In this document: positions 1 to 8,672 of the stretch, one piece after another
How the letters are laid out: every line of letters starts with the position of its first letter
Numbering within the stretch: the stretch's first letter is position 1
NCBI RefSeq assembly: GCF_900102345.1
Contig: NZ_FNKB01000001.1
Coordinates: forward strand, 1,860,001-1,924,000
Direction: 5' to 3'
From: Leucobacter chromiiresistens
GTDB lineage: Bacteria > Actinomycetota > Actinomycetes > Actinomycetales > Microbacteriaceae
DNA: 64,000 nt
Made by a program: the position numbers and the translations under genes
Notes under the pieces: generated by a model
The model's input: the letters and a program-made list of their open reading frames with translations, nothing else
What the model was told of the DNA's origin: nothing
Database searches by the model: none

Positions 1-2
1 TT

Positions 3-53
3 CAGGCGCTCATCATCGGTCGCGACATCACCGGGCTCTCAGCGTTCGCGTGA
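3..53 (+). CDS. C-terminal end of a gene cut by the left window edge
   Basis: An open frame without a start runs from base 3 to a TGA at 51-53 and encodes the last 16 residues, ending GLSAFA. It stops 17 bases before the end of the convergent PucR-type gene, which suits a real gene end in this compact DNA. The piece is too short to assign a family. It could also be chance coding. Confidence 0.4.
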   Translation, partial: QALIIGRDITGLSAFA

Positions 54-70
54 CCCCCGGGGCTCACGGC

Positions 71-1657
71 TCAGGCGCCTGAGGGCTCCGCGTCCGTGCC
101 GAGGGCCCCCGACTCGAGCGCGAGCCAGAGGAGCGCGCGATCGGTCGGGGCGTCGACTCGCACATCGAGATCCCGCTCGGCGGCGTCGAGGCGGCTGCGC
201 AGCGTCTGGCGGTGCACGCCCAGCCGGCCCGCGGCGCGCTCGATCGCCCCGTTGACCGCGAGATAGGCGCGCAGGGCGGCGCGCGCGCGCTCCGCGCGGC
301 CCGGATCGAGCAGATCGAGGCGCCGCCGCCATTCGGCGAACACCGGTGCGGGTTGCGCGGCGTCGATCGCCGCGCCCCAGGCCTCGCGCCGGGTCAGGTC
401 ATCGTACGAGAGCGTGACGGCTCCGCGATCGCGCGTGCCGCGGTGGGCGCGCGCCGCCTCCGTTCGCAGCCGGGGGAGGGCTCCCGCCGGCCCGGTGCGG
501 CTGATGCCGGCGCGCCAGCTCGCGAGGTTGCCGGTCTCGTTCCCGAGGAACCGCTCCACGACGGGCTGCACATCCCGCTGATCGGCCCCCGCGAGCACGA
601 CGACGAACTCCGAGCCGAACGTGCAGAGCAGCGGCACCACGGTGAGCTCGGCGCCGCTCCAGGCGTTCGCGAGGTGGGCCTTGAGCAGCAGACCCGCAGC
701 GGGATCCTTCGCGCTGCGCACCTCCGGGTCGGGAGAGGGGGCGAGATGCACGACGGTGCACCGGGGGCTCGACCCGAGCAGGAGCTCGAACAGTCGGGCC
801 TCGTCGTCGAGTCGCCCGGAGAGGGCGTCGGCGAGCACCCGCTCGCGAAACGAGACCGCCATGAGCTCACCGGCTTCAGTATCGCGCTCGCCGCCGATGA
901 ACAGCGCGATCGACCCGATCATGCCCTGCTCCAGCGGCGTGTAGCGTCGCATCCGGGTCACCGCGATCGGCCCGCCGGCGGTGCTGGCGATGTGCACGAA
1001 CCGGGAGCCCAGGGAGACGCTCGACGACCGCCGGCCCGAGGCGGCGTGCCGGGAGAGCTCGCCCGCGATGGCGTCGAGTTCGCCCTCGCCGAGGCCCGTT
1101 CCGACGGCGACCGGTTCGCCGCTGCGGTCGTGTCGCACGACGGCCGCGTCGAGTTCGGCGGCGAGCGTCTCGAGCGCTTCGGCGTCGAGCGCCTCGCCCG
1201 TCGTCGCGGCGAGGCGCTGCTGCACGTCGAGGAGGCGCTGCACCTGGCTCAGCTGCGACTCGGCGATGCGGGCGGAGACGTGCTCGGCGATGGCGATGTA
1301 CGGGATGTCGAGCGGGACCCGGAGCAGCGGCACCCCGTGCGCTGCGGCCGCGACGAGCCAGGCATCGGGGATCTCCTGCACGGTGAGCCCCACCCCGAAC
1401 CCGACGCCGGCGACGCCGTGGTCGCGCAGCCGGCGGAACAGCTCGTCGAGCGATTCCGGGGTGCGTTCGACGAGGCCGGTCGTCAGCAGCAGCACGCCGC
1501 GGGTGAGCCAGGGGCTCGGATCGGTGACCTCGGCGACGTGCACCCAGGTGACGGCTCGGCTCAGCCATTCGTGGCCGACGACGCAGGTGAGATCGAGCTC
1601 GCGCGCGGAGACGAGATCGGCGAGCGTCGGGTGGGGAGCCGGGCGGCGAGCGGGCAT
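71..1657 (-). CDS. PucR family transcriptional regulator
   Basis: Probable DNA-binding regulator of 528 aa. The N-terminal ~125 residues (from PTLADLVSARELDL) match the PucR purine-catabolism-type sensor domain. The C-terminal ~60 residues (GRLGVHRQTLRSRL) form the PucR-type helix-turn-helix. The frame is open further upstream, but ATG 1655-1657 is preceded by AGGAGG at ideal spacing and directly starts the conserved domain. The gene is divergent from the ureohydrolase and MFS transporter genes, which it probably controls; PucR proteins often regulate purine, ureide or amino-compound catabolism. The effector is not evident. Confidence 0.88.
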   Translation of the reverse strand: MPARRPAPHPTLADLVSARELDLTCVVGHEWLSRAVTWVHVAEVTDPSPWLTRGVLLLTTGLVERTPESLDELFRRLRDHGVAGVGFGVGLTVQEIPDAWLVAAAAHGVPLLRVPLDIPYIAIAEHVSARIAESQLSQVQRLLDVQQRLAATTGEALDAEALETLAAELDAAVVRHDRSGEPVAVGTGLGEGELDAIAGELSRHAASGRRSSSVSLGSRFVHIASTAGGPIAVTRMRRYTPLEQGMIGSIALFIGGERDTEAGELMAVSFRERVLADALSGRLDDEARLFELLLGSSPRCTVVHLAPSPDPEVRSAKDPAAGLLLKAHLANAWSGAELTVVPLLCTFGSEFVVVLAGADQRDVQPVVERFLGNETGNLASWRAGISRTGPAGALPRLRTEAARAHRGTRDRGAVTLSYDDLTRREAWGAAIDAAQPAPVFAEWRRRLDLLDPGRAERARAALRAYLAVNGAIERAAGRLGVHRQTLRSRLDAAERDLDVRVDAPTDRALLWLALESGALGTDAEPSGA

Positions 1658-1686
1658 GGGTCCTCCTGCGCCGGGGCGCCGGCACT

Positions 1687-1738
1687 CGCGAATCACTGTC
1701 AGGGTGAGTTTACCTGCCGATATTCGCGCTGAGCGCGA
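1687..1738. promoter_or_regulatory. Candidate operator/promoter region between pucR-like and ureohydrolase genes
   Basis: The 145-bp divergent gap holds two dyads. TCGCGCT-G-AGCGCGA (1724-1738) is perfect. CGCGAAT (1687-1693) is mirrored by ATTCGCG (1722-1728). Either may bind the divergent PucR-type regulator. No consensus -35/-10 pair is obvious. The assignment is positional inference. Confidence 0.35.
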
Positions 1739-1802
1739 TTGCGTCCGGTTCTCCCGGCCACGATGCTGGAACCTCACCGATTCGCGACAGCCGGGAGGGA
1801 TC

Positions 1803-2690
1803 ATGGCGGACGCAGCACGCTCATTCGAGATCATCGGAGCACCGTTCGACGGTGCGGCGACGCTCGGCTACCCGGGCTCCAGGTACGCGCCCGACCGCAT
1901 CCGGCAGCAGCTCGGCTGGATCACGCAGCGCGTCGAGGCGGGAGCGGTGTTCTCGCTCGAGACCGGCGCGCTCCACGACGCGCCGAGGATCATCGACGGC
2001 GGCGACGCGCACGTCGTGGGGCACGATCTCCAGGCCACCCTCGCGCACACGAGTGCGCGCGTCTCGGAGAGCGTGCGATCGGGCAACGTGCCGATCCTCC
2101 TCGGCGGCGACGACTGCTTCCTCTTCGCCGGCACGAAGGGGCTCCACGACGCCACCGATGGCACGGTCGGGGTGATCCACTTCGACGCGCACCTCGACGT
2201 GATGGATCGCAACGAGCAGCAGGGCACCCACAGCCAGTCGAGCGGTATGCGCCGGTCGCTCGAACTCGAGCGGGCGCGCACCGAGCACAGCATCCAGGTG
2301 GGGCTGCGCCACTTCAACTTCCCGTCATCGCACGACTACCTGCAGCGGTCGGGCCTGGCGCGCATCACCGCGACGGAGTTCGACGCGATCGGCACCGCCG
2401 CGGCCGTGGAGCGCATCCTCGCGCGCACCGACGGCGCCGATCACGTCCACCTCAGCTTCGACATCGACGCGATCGACCCGGCGCACGCCCCCGGAGCGGG
2501 CGCGCTCGAACCGGGAGGACTCACGTCGCGGCAGGCGATCGACACGATCATGGCGCTCGCGCCCCACTGCGACTCCTTCGCCGTGACCGAGGTCAACCCG
2601 ATGACGGACCACCAGGACATGACGGCGACGCTCGCCGCATATCTCTGCTACTACTTCGCGGTCTTCGGGCGACGTCGCGCCGAGGGCTGA
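1803..2690 (+). CDS. Ureohydrolase (agmatinase/arginase family)
   Basis: Predicted binuclear-manganese hydrolase of 295 aa that would split a guanidino compound into urea and an amine. Visible family motifs are DAHLD (in VIHFDAHLDVMD), SFDIDAIDPAHAPG and the late EVNP. The usual first metal motif GGDH reads GGDD here (LLGGDDCFLFAG), so the His ligand is replaced by Asp, which is unusual for the family. The start follows GGGAGGG. A transporter gene lies 60 bp downstream and a PucR-type regulator is divergent, so it probably acts in import and breakdown of a guanidino or ureido compound. Agmatinase activity itself is not proven. Confidence 0.85.
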   Translation: MADAARSFEIIGAPFDGAATLGYPGSRYAPDRIRQQLGWITQRVEAGAVFSLETGALHDAPRIIDGGDAHVVGHDLQATLAHTSARVSESVRSGNVPILLGGDDCFLFAGTKGLHDATDGTVGVIHFDAHLDVMDRNEQQGTHSQSSGMRRSLELERARTEHSIQVGLRHFNFPSSHDYLQRSGLARITATEFDAIGTAAAVERILARTDGADHVHLSFDIDAIDPAHAPGAGALEPGGLTSRQAIDTIMALAPHCDSFAVTEVNPMTDHQDMTATLAAYLCYYFAVFGRRRAEG

Positions 2691-2750
2691 ACACCCCGGG
2701 CGTTCGACGACGCGCGCCCGGTACCGCACGACGAACACAGGAGTGAGACG

Positions 2751-4187
2751 ATGACGGAAGATCAGCAGCCGAGGGCTGCCGCGCTCGACACCGGCGCGGT
2801 GAACATCGTGCGCAAGCGCGAACTGGGCCGAGCGGTGCGCGGCACGTTCGTGGGCAATGTCATGGAGTGGTACGACGTGGGCGTCTTCGGCTACCTCGTC
2901 GTCACGCTCGGCCCGGTGTTCCTGCCCGAGGCGAACCCCGCCACGCAGGTCATCTTCATGCTGGGCACGTTCGCGAGCACCTATCTCTTCAGGCCGCTCG
3001 GCGGGCTCTTCTTCGGCTGGCTCGGCGACAAGATCGGGCGCAAGCGGGTCCTGTTCCTCACCCTCACCATGGTCGCGCTCGCCACCTTCCTCATCGGGCT
3101 CCTGCCGGGGTATGCGACCATCGGCATCGCGGCGGCGGTGCTGCTCATCCTGCTGAAGATCGTGCAGGGCTTCTCCGCCGGCGGGGAGTTCACCAGCGCG
3201 GTGACCTTCATCAGCGAGTCGGCTCCGGATCGCAAGCGCGGCTTCTACGCCGCCTTCCTCGACGCGGGGAGCTATCTCGGGTTCGTGCTCGGCGCGGCGA
3301 TCGTCACGGTGCTGCAGATCGGCTTCGGTCAGCAGGCGATGGTCGACGGCCTCTGGCGCATCCCTTTCCTCATCGCCGGGCCGCTCGGGTTCGTCGCGAT
3401 CTACCTCCGCATGCGCGTCGAGGAGTCGCCGCATTTCGCGGCGCTGCTCGCCGAGGAGGCGTCGCAGGGGCGCGTCGGCGGGGGCCCGCGCCCCACGCTG
3501 CGGGTGAACCCCCTGCGCGTGTTCGCCGCGAACTGGAAGCCCATGCTGCTGGTCGTGCTGCTCGTCGCCGCGGCGAACTCCGCGGGCTACGCCTTCACGT
3601 CGTACATGCCGACGTACCTCTCGACGGTGCTCGAGCACGACGCGGTGCAGGGCAACCTCTTCTCGCTGCCGCTGATGCTGCTCATGGCCGTCTGCATGCC
3701 GCTCGTCGGCATGCTCTCCGACCGTGTGGGGCGCAAGCCGATGCTGTTCGCGGCGTCCATCTGGGTCATCGTGCTCAGCGTGCCCGCGTTCCGCCTCATC
3801 GGCGGCGCGCAGCCGTTCGGCATCGTGTGCGGACTCGCGCTGATCGGGCTGCCGGTGGCCCTGTACATGGGCACGCTGGCGTCGACCTACCCCGCGCTCT
3901 TCACGACGCGCTCGCGCAATACGAGCCTCGGCGTCTCGTACAACGTGTCGATCGCGCTCTTCGGCGGCACCGCGCCGCTCGTCATCGATTCGCTGATCCG
4001 CCTGACGGGCGATCCGCTGGCCGCCGCGTACTACCTGATCGGCATGTCGGTCGTGGGGCTCGTCGCCGTGTGCTTCGTGCCCGAGAGCGCGGGCAGGCCG
4101 CTCGCGGGATCGGAGCCGAACGTGGAGACGGAGCTCGAGGCGCATCGCATCCACACCGCGGGCATCGCGATCGGCGACGCACGGTGA
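2751..4187 (+). CDS. MFS transporter, metabolite:H+ symporter (MHS) family
   Basis: Inner-membrane carrier of 478 aa with about 12 membrane segments. GNVMEWYDVGVFGY at the start of TM1 and the RPLGGLFFGWLGDKIGRK loop between TM2 and TM3 are characteristic of the metabolite:H+ symporter branch (ProP/ShiA/KgtP-like). A second DRVGRK loop starts the second half. ATG 2751 is preceded by GGAG at good spacing. It lies 60 bp after the ureohydrolase gene on the same strand and probably imports its substrate. Substrate is unknown. Confidence 0.88.
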   Translation: MTEDQQPRAAALDTGAVNIVRKRELGRAVRGTFVGNVMEWYDVGVFGYLVVTLGPVFLPEANPATQVIFMLGTFASTYLFRPLGGLFFGWLGDKIGRKRVLFLTLTMVALATFLIGLLPGYATIGIAAAVLLILLKIVQGFSAGGEFTSAVTFISESAPDRKRGFYAAFLDAGSYLGFVLGAAIVTVLQIGFGQQAMVDGLWRIPFLIAGPLGFVAIYLRMRVEESPHFAALLAEEASQGRVGGGPRPTLRVNPLRVFAANWKPMLLVVLLVAAANSAGYAFTSYMPTYLSTVLEHDAVQGNLFSLPLMLLMAVCMPLVGMLSDRVGRKPMLFAASIWVIVLSVPAFRLIGGAQPFGIVCGLALIGLPVALYMGTLASTYPALFTTRSRNTSLGVSYNVSIALFGGTAPLVIDSLIRLTGDPLAAAYYLIGMSVVGLVAVCFVPESAGRPLAGSEPNVETELEAHRIHTAGIAIGDAR

Positions 4188-4234
4188 CCGGAGCGCGGTG
4201 ACGCGCGGTGACCGCAGCGCGGTGACCGCAGCAC
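4183..4234. repeat. Short degenerate tandem repeat over the MFS gene stop
   Basis: Units beginning GGTGAC at 4183, 4197, 4207 and 4221 (three of 14 bp resembling GGTGACCGCAGCGC, one of 10 bp) run through the MFS stop codon into the convergent gap. Function unknown; possibly replication slippage. Confidence 0.6.
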
Positions 4235-4261
4235 GCTGGCCGGTGCGCCGCGGGGCCGGGA

Positions 4262-4744
4262 TCAGACGGCGGCTTCGATGCCCGGCAGCAGCTTGCCGAG
4301 GATCGCGCCGAGCTGCTCGCGCTCCGCGGCGTCGAGCGGATCCAGCACGAGCTCGCGGATCTGGGCGACGTGGGCCGGTGCGGCCGACCGCAGCGCCGCG
4401 AGGCCCTCGGGGGTGAGGTGCGCGGAGCGGGCTCGGCGGTCTTCGCCGCAGGCCGAGCGCTCGACCCAGCCGCGTTCGCCGAGCGCATCGAGCGCGTGGC
4501 TGAGGCGCGATCGGCTCAACCCCGCGACGCGGGCGATCTCCGACATCGGCGGTCGCGCGTCTCCGGGGCGCGCGAGCATCACGAGGATCGCGTAGTGCGC
4601 GTGGTTGATGCCGGTGCGAACGCGGAGGGTGCGGTCGAGCGCCTGGGGGAGGAGCTGCGCGAGCCTGATGAGGGGCAGCCAGGCCCGCATCTCGTCGTCG
4701 CCCAACCGGCGCTCCGTGCCGGTCCGAGTCGGCTGATCGTTCAC
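4262..4744 (-). CDS. MarR family transcriptional regulator
   Basis: Winged-helix regulator of 160 aa. The core PMSEIARVAGLSRSRLSHAL is the recognition region, followed by the wing GEDRRARSAHLTPEG. The start is GTG at 4744, overlapping the TGA of upstream ribA as GTGA, so translation is coupled and the two are one operon. The ligand is unknown. Linkage to a flavin/pterin-forming enzyme suggests a role tied to that pathway or to oxidative stress, but this is inference. Confidence 0.85.
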   Translation of the reverse strand: MNDQPTRTGTERRLGDDEMRAWLPLIRLAQLLPQALDRTLRVRTGINHAHYAILVMLARPGDARPPMSEIARVAGLSRSRLSHALDALGERGWVERSACGEDRRARSAHLTPEGLAALRSAAPAHVAQIRELVLDPLDAAEREQLGAILGKLLPGIEAAV

Positions 4745-5445
4745 GCGGCCGAGAGGTCGAGGGTGTGCGCGGTGCGGTCGCGCTTCGCCTCGAGGTAGGT
4801 GCGGTTCGATCCGGTGAGGTGCACCCCCGTGGCCACTCGCTCGGCGACCGCGACGCCGAGGGCGCCGAGCTGGAGGGCCTTGTCGGGGTTGTTGCTCAGC
4901 AGGCGCACCCGGGTGACGTCGAGCGCTTCGAGCATCTGCGCGGCGGCGGTGTAGTCGCGCTCGTCCTCCCCGCGGCCCAGGGCGACGTTGGCGGCGTACG
5001 TGTCGAGCCCGGTGTCTTGCAGCGCGTACGCGTCGAGCTTCGCGTAGAGTCCGATCCCGCGCCCCTCCTGCCGCAGGTAGAGCAGGAAGCCGCCCTCGGC
5101 GGAGATGCGCTCGACGGCCTCGCGCAGCTGCGGCCCGCAGTCGCAGCGCTCGGAGCCGAAGACGTCACCGGTGAGGCACTCGCTGTGGAGTCGCACGAGG
5201 GGAGCGGGCGGTGCGCTCGCGGGCGCGCTCGCCGCAGCGGCCGGGGTGGCGGCGGCGAGGGTGCGCGTCCAGTCGCCGAGCCCGAGCAGCAGATGCTCCT
5301 CGCCGTCGGCCAGGCCGTCGAAGGTGAACACGTCGGCCTCGGCCGTGTACCCGTCGGGGAAGCGGAGGGGCACGCGCACCCGGGTGCGCACCGTCGCGGC
5401 GGTGGGAGCGCTCGTCGTGCCGCCGGTATGTGAATTTTCAACCAT
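4741..5445 (-). CDS. ribA: GTP cyclohydrolase II
   Basis: Zinc enzyme of 234 aa that opens GTP to 2,5-diamino-6-ribosylamino-4-pyrimidinone phosphate, the first step of riboflavin synthesis. Zinc cysteines are C90, C101 and C103 (SEC..., RCDCG). The catalytic loop is LRQEGRGIGL (125-132) and the late LLSNNPDKALQL motif is present. The fused RibB (DHBP synthase) domain common in actinobacterial RibBA is absent, so this is a stand-alone GCHII and may be a second copy serving another flavin- or deazapurine-like product. The gene is translationally coupled to the following MarR gene by a 4-bp overlap. Confidence 0.9.
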   Translation of the reverse strand: MVENSHTGGTTSAPTAATVRTRVRVPLRFPDGYTAEADVFTFDGLADGEEHLLLGLGDWTRTLAAATPAAAASAPASAPPAPLVRLHSECLTGDVFGSERCDCGPQLREAVERISAEGGFLLYLRQEGRGIGLYAKLDAYALQDTGLDTYAANVALGRGEDERDYTAAAQMLEALDVTRVRLLSNNPDKALQLGALGVAVAERVATGVHLTGSNRTYLEAKRDRTAHTLDLSAA

Positions 5446-5480
5446 GCGGGGTGCAACGCGGCCCGGCCCCCGCTATTCCC

Positions 5481-5517
5481 GGGTGCTGCCGCGCGCGGTG
5501 CACGGGCGGCAGCACCC
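5481..5517 (-). terminator. Hairpin terminator after the CycA-like permease gene
   Basis: GGGTGCTGCCGC (5481-5492) pairs perfectly with GCGGCAGCACCC (5506-5517), a 12-bp GC stem with a 13-nt loop. It lies just past the permease stop and before ribA. There is no clear U-tract, as is common in high-GC actinobacteria. Confidence 0.65.
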
Positions 5518-5523
5518 CGACCC

Positions 5524-7002
5524 TCACTCGCGGTCGAGCGGGTGCGGCACGGTGGGTACGACCCCGGTGAGGGGGCGCCCCTCGCGGATCAGCCGGCGCT
5601 TGCGGACCTGCCACAGCACGGTGAGGATCGCGAACCAGACGGGTGCGGCGAGGATCGACGCCCGAGTGTCGTCGCCGTAGAGGAGCGTCGCCGCGATGAA
5701 CACGAAGAAGGCGAGCACCAGCCAGGGGGCGACCCGCGACAGCGGCATCTTGAACCCCGAGGCCGCGTGGCGATCCGGGTGCCGTCTGCGGTAGACGATG
5801 TAGCTCACGACGATCGACCCCCAGGTGAACAGGATGAGGGTCGCGCACATCGAGGAGACGAACGTGAACGCGGCGATGACGCCGTCGCCGGCGAACAGCA
5901 GCGGGATCGCCGCGAAGAGGAAGACGCAGGTGAAGAAGACGGAGCGCTTCGGAACGCCGCGGGCGTCGGTGAGCGCGAACTTCGCGGGCGCGTGGCCGTC
6001 TTTCGCGAGGCCGAAGAGCATGCGCGTGCCCGAGTAGAGGCCGGAGTTCGCGCTCGACGCGGCGGAGGTCAGCACGACGAGCTGGATCACGACCGCGGCG
6101 AGCCCGAACCCGGCGGTCGCGAGGGTCGCCACGAACGGGCTCTCGTCGGGGGAGATCTCGTTCCACGGCGTCACCGCCATGATCACCGCGAGCGCGCCGA
6201 TGTAGAAGATCAGGATGCGCACGACGATCGAGTTGATGGCCTTCGGCAGGTTCTTCCGCGGATTCTCCGTCTCGGCCGCAGCGGTGCCGACGAGCTCGAC
6301 GCCGATGAACGAGAAGATGCCCATCTGGAAGCCGAGTACGAAGCCGCTCAGGCCCATCGGGAACACGCCGCCGTGCTCCCAGAGGTTCGCGATCGAGGCG
6401 GTCGTGCCGTCCGGGGACTGGAACTGCGTCGCCATGAGGATCACGCCGACGACGATGAGGCCGAGGATCGCGACGATCTTGATGATCGCGAACCAGAACT
6501 CGGTCTCGCCGAAGAACTTCACGGGCTGCAGGTTCAGCAGCGTGAGCACGGCGGCCGTGATGAGCGCGGGCACCCAGGCCGGGATGCTCGGATTGAACCA
6601 CTGCACGTACGCGGTGATGGCGACGATGTCGGCGACGCACGCGATGACCCACGAGAACCAGTAGTTCCACGAGACGAAGAACCCGGCCCAGGGCCCCAGC
6701 ATGTCCTTCGCGATGTCGCCGAACGTCTTGTAGTGCAGGTTCGAGAGCAGCAGCTCGCCCAGCGCTCGCATGACGAAGAAGACGAAGAACCCGATCACGA
6801 GGTACACCAGGACGATCGAGGGCCCCGAGACGCTGATGAGTTTGCCCGAACCGAGGAACAGGCCCGTGCCGATCGACCCGCCGATGGCGATGAGCTGCAG
6901 ATGGCGGTTCTTCAGACCGCGCTGCATGCCGCCGTCGGGCTCGGCCGCGGTGGCGCTGTGCTCTGCCGGGTGCTGCGCGGCCCCGGTTCCGGTTCTGGTC
7001 AT
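5524..7002 (-). CDS. Amino acid permease, CycA-like (APC superfamily)
   Basis: Inner-membrane amino acid/proton symporter of 492 aa with about 12 membrane segments. The stretch from LKNRHLQLIAIGGSIGTG through MRALGELLLSNLHYKTF and WAGFFVSWNYWF closely resembles the D-serine/D-alanine/glycine transporter CycA. The frame is open much further upstream, but ATG 7000-7002 follows GGAG and begins the conserved N-terminus. It lies 67 bp downstream of the PLP decarboxylase gene on the same strand, so the two probably form an uptake-and-decarboxylation (or antiport) unit under the divergent LysR. Confidence 0.87.
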   Translation of the reverse strand: MTRTGTGAAQHPAEHSATAAEPDGGMQRGLKNRHLQLIAIGGSIGTGLFLGSGKLISVSGPSIVLVYLVIGFFVFFVMRALGELLLSNLHYKTFGDIAKDMLGPWAGFFVSWNYWFSWVIACVADIVAITAYVQWFNPSIPAWVPALITAAVLTLLNLQPVKFFGETEFWFAIIKIVAILGLIVVGVILMATQFQSPDGTTASIANLWEHGGVFPMGLSGFVLGFQMGIFSFIGVELVGTAAAETENPRKNLPKAINSIVVRILIFYIGALAVIMAVTPWNEISPDESPFVATLATAGFGLAAVVIQLVVLTSAASSANSGLYSGTRMLFGLAKDGHAPAKFALTDARGVPKRSVFFTCVFLFAAIPLLFAGDGVIAAFTFVSSMCATLILFTWGSIVVSYIVYRRRHPDRHAASGFKMPLSRVAPWLVLAFFVFIAATLLYGDDTRASILAAPVWFAILTVLWQVRKRRLIREGRPLTGVVPTVPHPLDRE

Positions 7003-7069
7003 GACACTCCTGTGTGTGCTGCGCATCGCACGAGTCGACGCGGGTGTGGGTGGGGGTGGGCGGTCGCCG

Positions 7070-8599
7070 TCACGCCACGACGCGGAAGGCGTCGAGGGCC
7101 GGATCGGCGGCGCCGCGCACGTACCCGGCCGGGCTGGCCGCGGTGGCGCGCAGGAAGGAGACGACCTCAGCCGAGAGTACCTCTCCCGGGAGCACGTTCG
7201 GCACGCCCGGCGGGTAGGCCGCGAGGGCGTCGGCGGAGACGCGGCCGACGGCGTCCGACGCGGAGACGACTTCGACGCCGCTGAAGAAGGCTTCGCCGAG
7301 GCCCATGGCGCGTTCGCACTGGGCGGGGAGGGCGATGGGGCGCTCGGGCTCGGTGTCGGCCTCGGGCAGCGCCTGCAGCGCCTCGAGGAAACGGTCGACG
7401 TCGATCGCCGAGGTCGCCCCCACGAGGGCGAGCAGCGCGGCGGGCGTGGAGAGCTCGCAGTAGACCCGGTGGTCGCGCAGCAGCAGGTGCTGGGCGTCGC
7501 CGCCCGTGATGCCGGCGCCCCGCGTGTCGATCGCGATCTTGAGCGGGTCGTTCGCGATCGCGTCGGCGCGGGCGAGCACGTCGGGCGTGGCGTCCCGGTA
7601 CCGGCGGTCGGCCCGGATCGCGCCGCGGATCGCCTGCGCCGCGTCGATCGCACGCCCGACGAGGTCGGGGCGGGTCGCGATGTGCATGCGGGCCTCGTCG
7701 AGGGAGGCCAGGAGGAGGGCGCTGCTCGACGTCGACTGGAACGAGCGCACGACGCGGTCGACGAGCGATTCGAGCGCCGCGGCGTGCGGTCCGTGGCCGA
7801 GGTGCAGCATCGCCGACTGGGTCAGCGAGCCGGCCGCCTTGTGCGTGCTCGAGATCACGAGGTCGGCGCCGAGGCGCGCGGCGTTGACGGGGAGCTCGGG
7901 GTGCATGCCGAAGTGCGACCCCCACGCCTCGTCGACGATGAGCGGAACGCCGTGGTCGTGGGCCACGCGGGCGATCGCCGCGATGTCGGCCACGGCCCCG
8001 AAGTAGCTCGGCGACACGAGGTACACCGACGCGCTCTCGGGGTGCTCCGCGAGCGCGTCGGCGACCTGCTGGGCGGTGACGCCGTGCGAGGCGCCGAGCC
8101 CCACGTCGACGGAGCCGTGCACGAAGTGCGGCTCGAGCCCGACGTGCGTGGCGCCGTCGATCACGCTCGAGTGCACGCTGCGCTGCATGACGACCTCGGT
8201 GCCGAGCGCCCGGGCCACGGTCGTGGCGACGTGGTTGCCGCCGGAGGCGCCGTTCGTGATGAACCAGGTGCGGCTCGCGCCCCACGCCTCCGCGGCGAGC
8301 TGCTGCGCGCGCATCAGCGGGGTCACGCGGCCCGGTGTGGTGAGGTGCCAGGTCTCCTGGTCGACGCCGCTGAAGAGCACGGGGAAGTCGATGCGCATGG
8401 CATCGGCGCCGACGAGCGCGGCGACGCCGGGCGCGTTCTCCACGACGCCGTGGTGCGCGGGCACGTGCAGGCGCTGCCAGTCCTGCTGCGCGAGGGAGCG
8501 CAGGGCGTCCACGTACGGGGTCTGCTGCTGGCGGGCAGCGGCGGCGGGCACGGCGGAGGCGGTGGGGGCCGCGTCGCCGCGGCTGAGATATTCGAGCAC
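7070..8599 (-). CDS. PLP-dependent Orn/Lys/Arg decarboxylase family protein
   Basis: Fold-type I PLP enzyme of 509 aa. The cofactor lysine is K254 in STHKAAGSLTQ, and D223 in IVDEAWG would hold the pyridine nitrogen. The N-terminal part lacks the wing domain of the large inducible E. coli decarboxylases, matching the ~500-aa actinobacterial/Bacillus SpeA-type form. Substrate could be lysine, ornithine or arginine. GTG 8599 is chosen because it follows GAGG; a nearby ATG (8610) is out of frame. Divergent from a LysR gene and followed by a CycA-like permease. Confidence 0.85.
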   Translation of the reverse strand: MLEYLSRGDAAPTASAVPAAAARQQQTPYVDALRSLAQQDWQRLHVPAHHGVVENAPGVAALVGADAMRIDFPVLFSGVDQETWHLTTPGRVTPLMRAQQLAAEAWGASRTWFITNGASGGNHVATTVARALGTEVVMQRSVHSSVIDGATHVGLEPHFVHGSVDVGLGASHGVTAQQVADALAEHPESASVYLVSPSYFGAVADIAAIARVAHDHGVPLIVDEAWGSHFGMHPELPVNAARLGADLVISSTHKAAGSLTQSAMLHLGHGPHAAALESLVDRVVRSFQSTSSSALLLASLDEARMHIATRPDLVGRAIDAAQAIRGAIRADRRYRDATPDVLARADAIANDPLKIAIDTRGAGITGGDAQHLLLRDHRVYCELSTPAALLALVGATSAIDVDRFLEALQALPEADTEPERPIALPAQCERAMGLGEAFFSGVEVVSASDAVGRVSADALAAYPPGVPNVLPGEVLSAEVVSFLRATAASPAGYVRGAADPALDAFRVVA

Positions 8600-8657
8600 G
8601 TCCTCACCATAGGCACACGCGCACCCCTGCGGAATATCAACTCTTCGTACTGATTGA

Positions 8658-8670
8658 CATAGTCTCTATG
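8658..8670. promoter_or_regulatory. Inverted-repeat operator in the lysR/decarboxylase gap
   Basis: CATAG-TCT-CTATG is a perfect 5-bp inverted repeat in the 73-bp divergent gap, ending 3-6 bp before the LysR start. It is a good candidate LysR autoregulatory/operator site. A TTGACA at 8654-8659 overlaps it but is too close to the start to serve as its -35. Confidence 0.45.
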
Positions 8671-8672
8671 AG

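Noticed and set aside
2325..4154. 609-codon open frame antisense to the MFS transporter and ureohydrolase
   Set aside because: Low-complexity Arg/His/Glu-rich product with no domain; a by-product of high GC third positions in the true genes.
7000..7653. N-terminal extension of the CycA-like permease over the decarboxylase
   Set aside because: It antiphases the decarboxylase coding region; the permease domain and a ribosome-binding site are at 7002.
8654..8659. TTGACA as the -35 box of the LysR gene
   Set aside because: Only 13 bp separate it from the GTG start, too little for a -10 and a transcription start.
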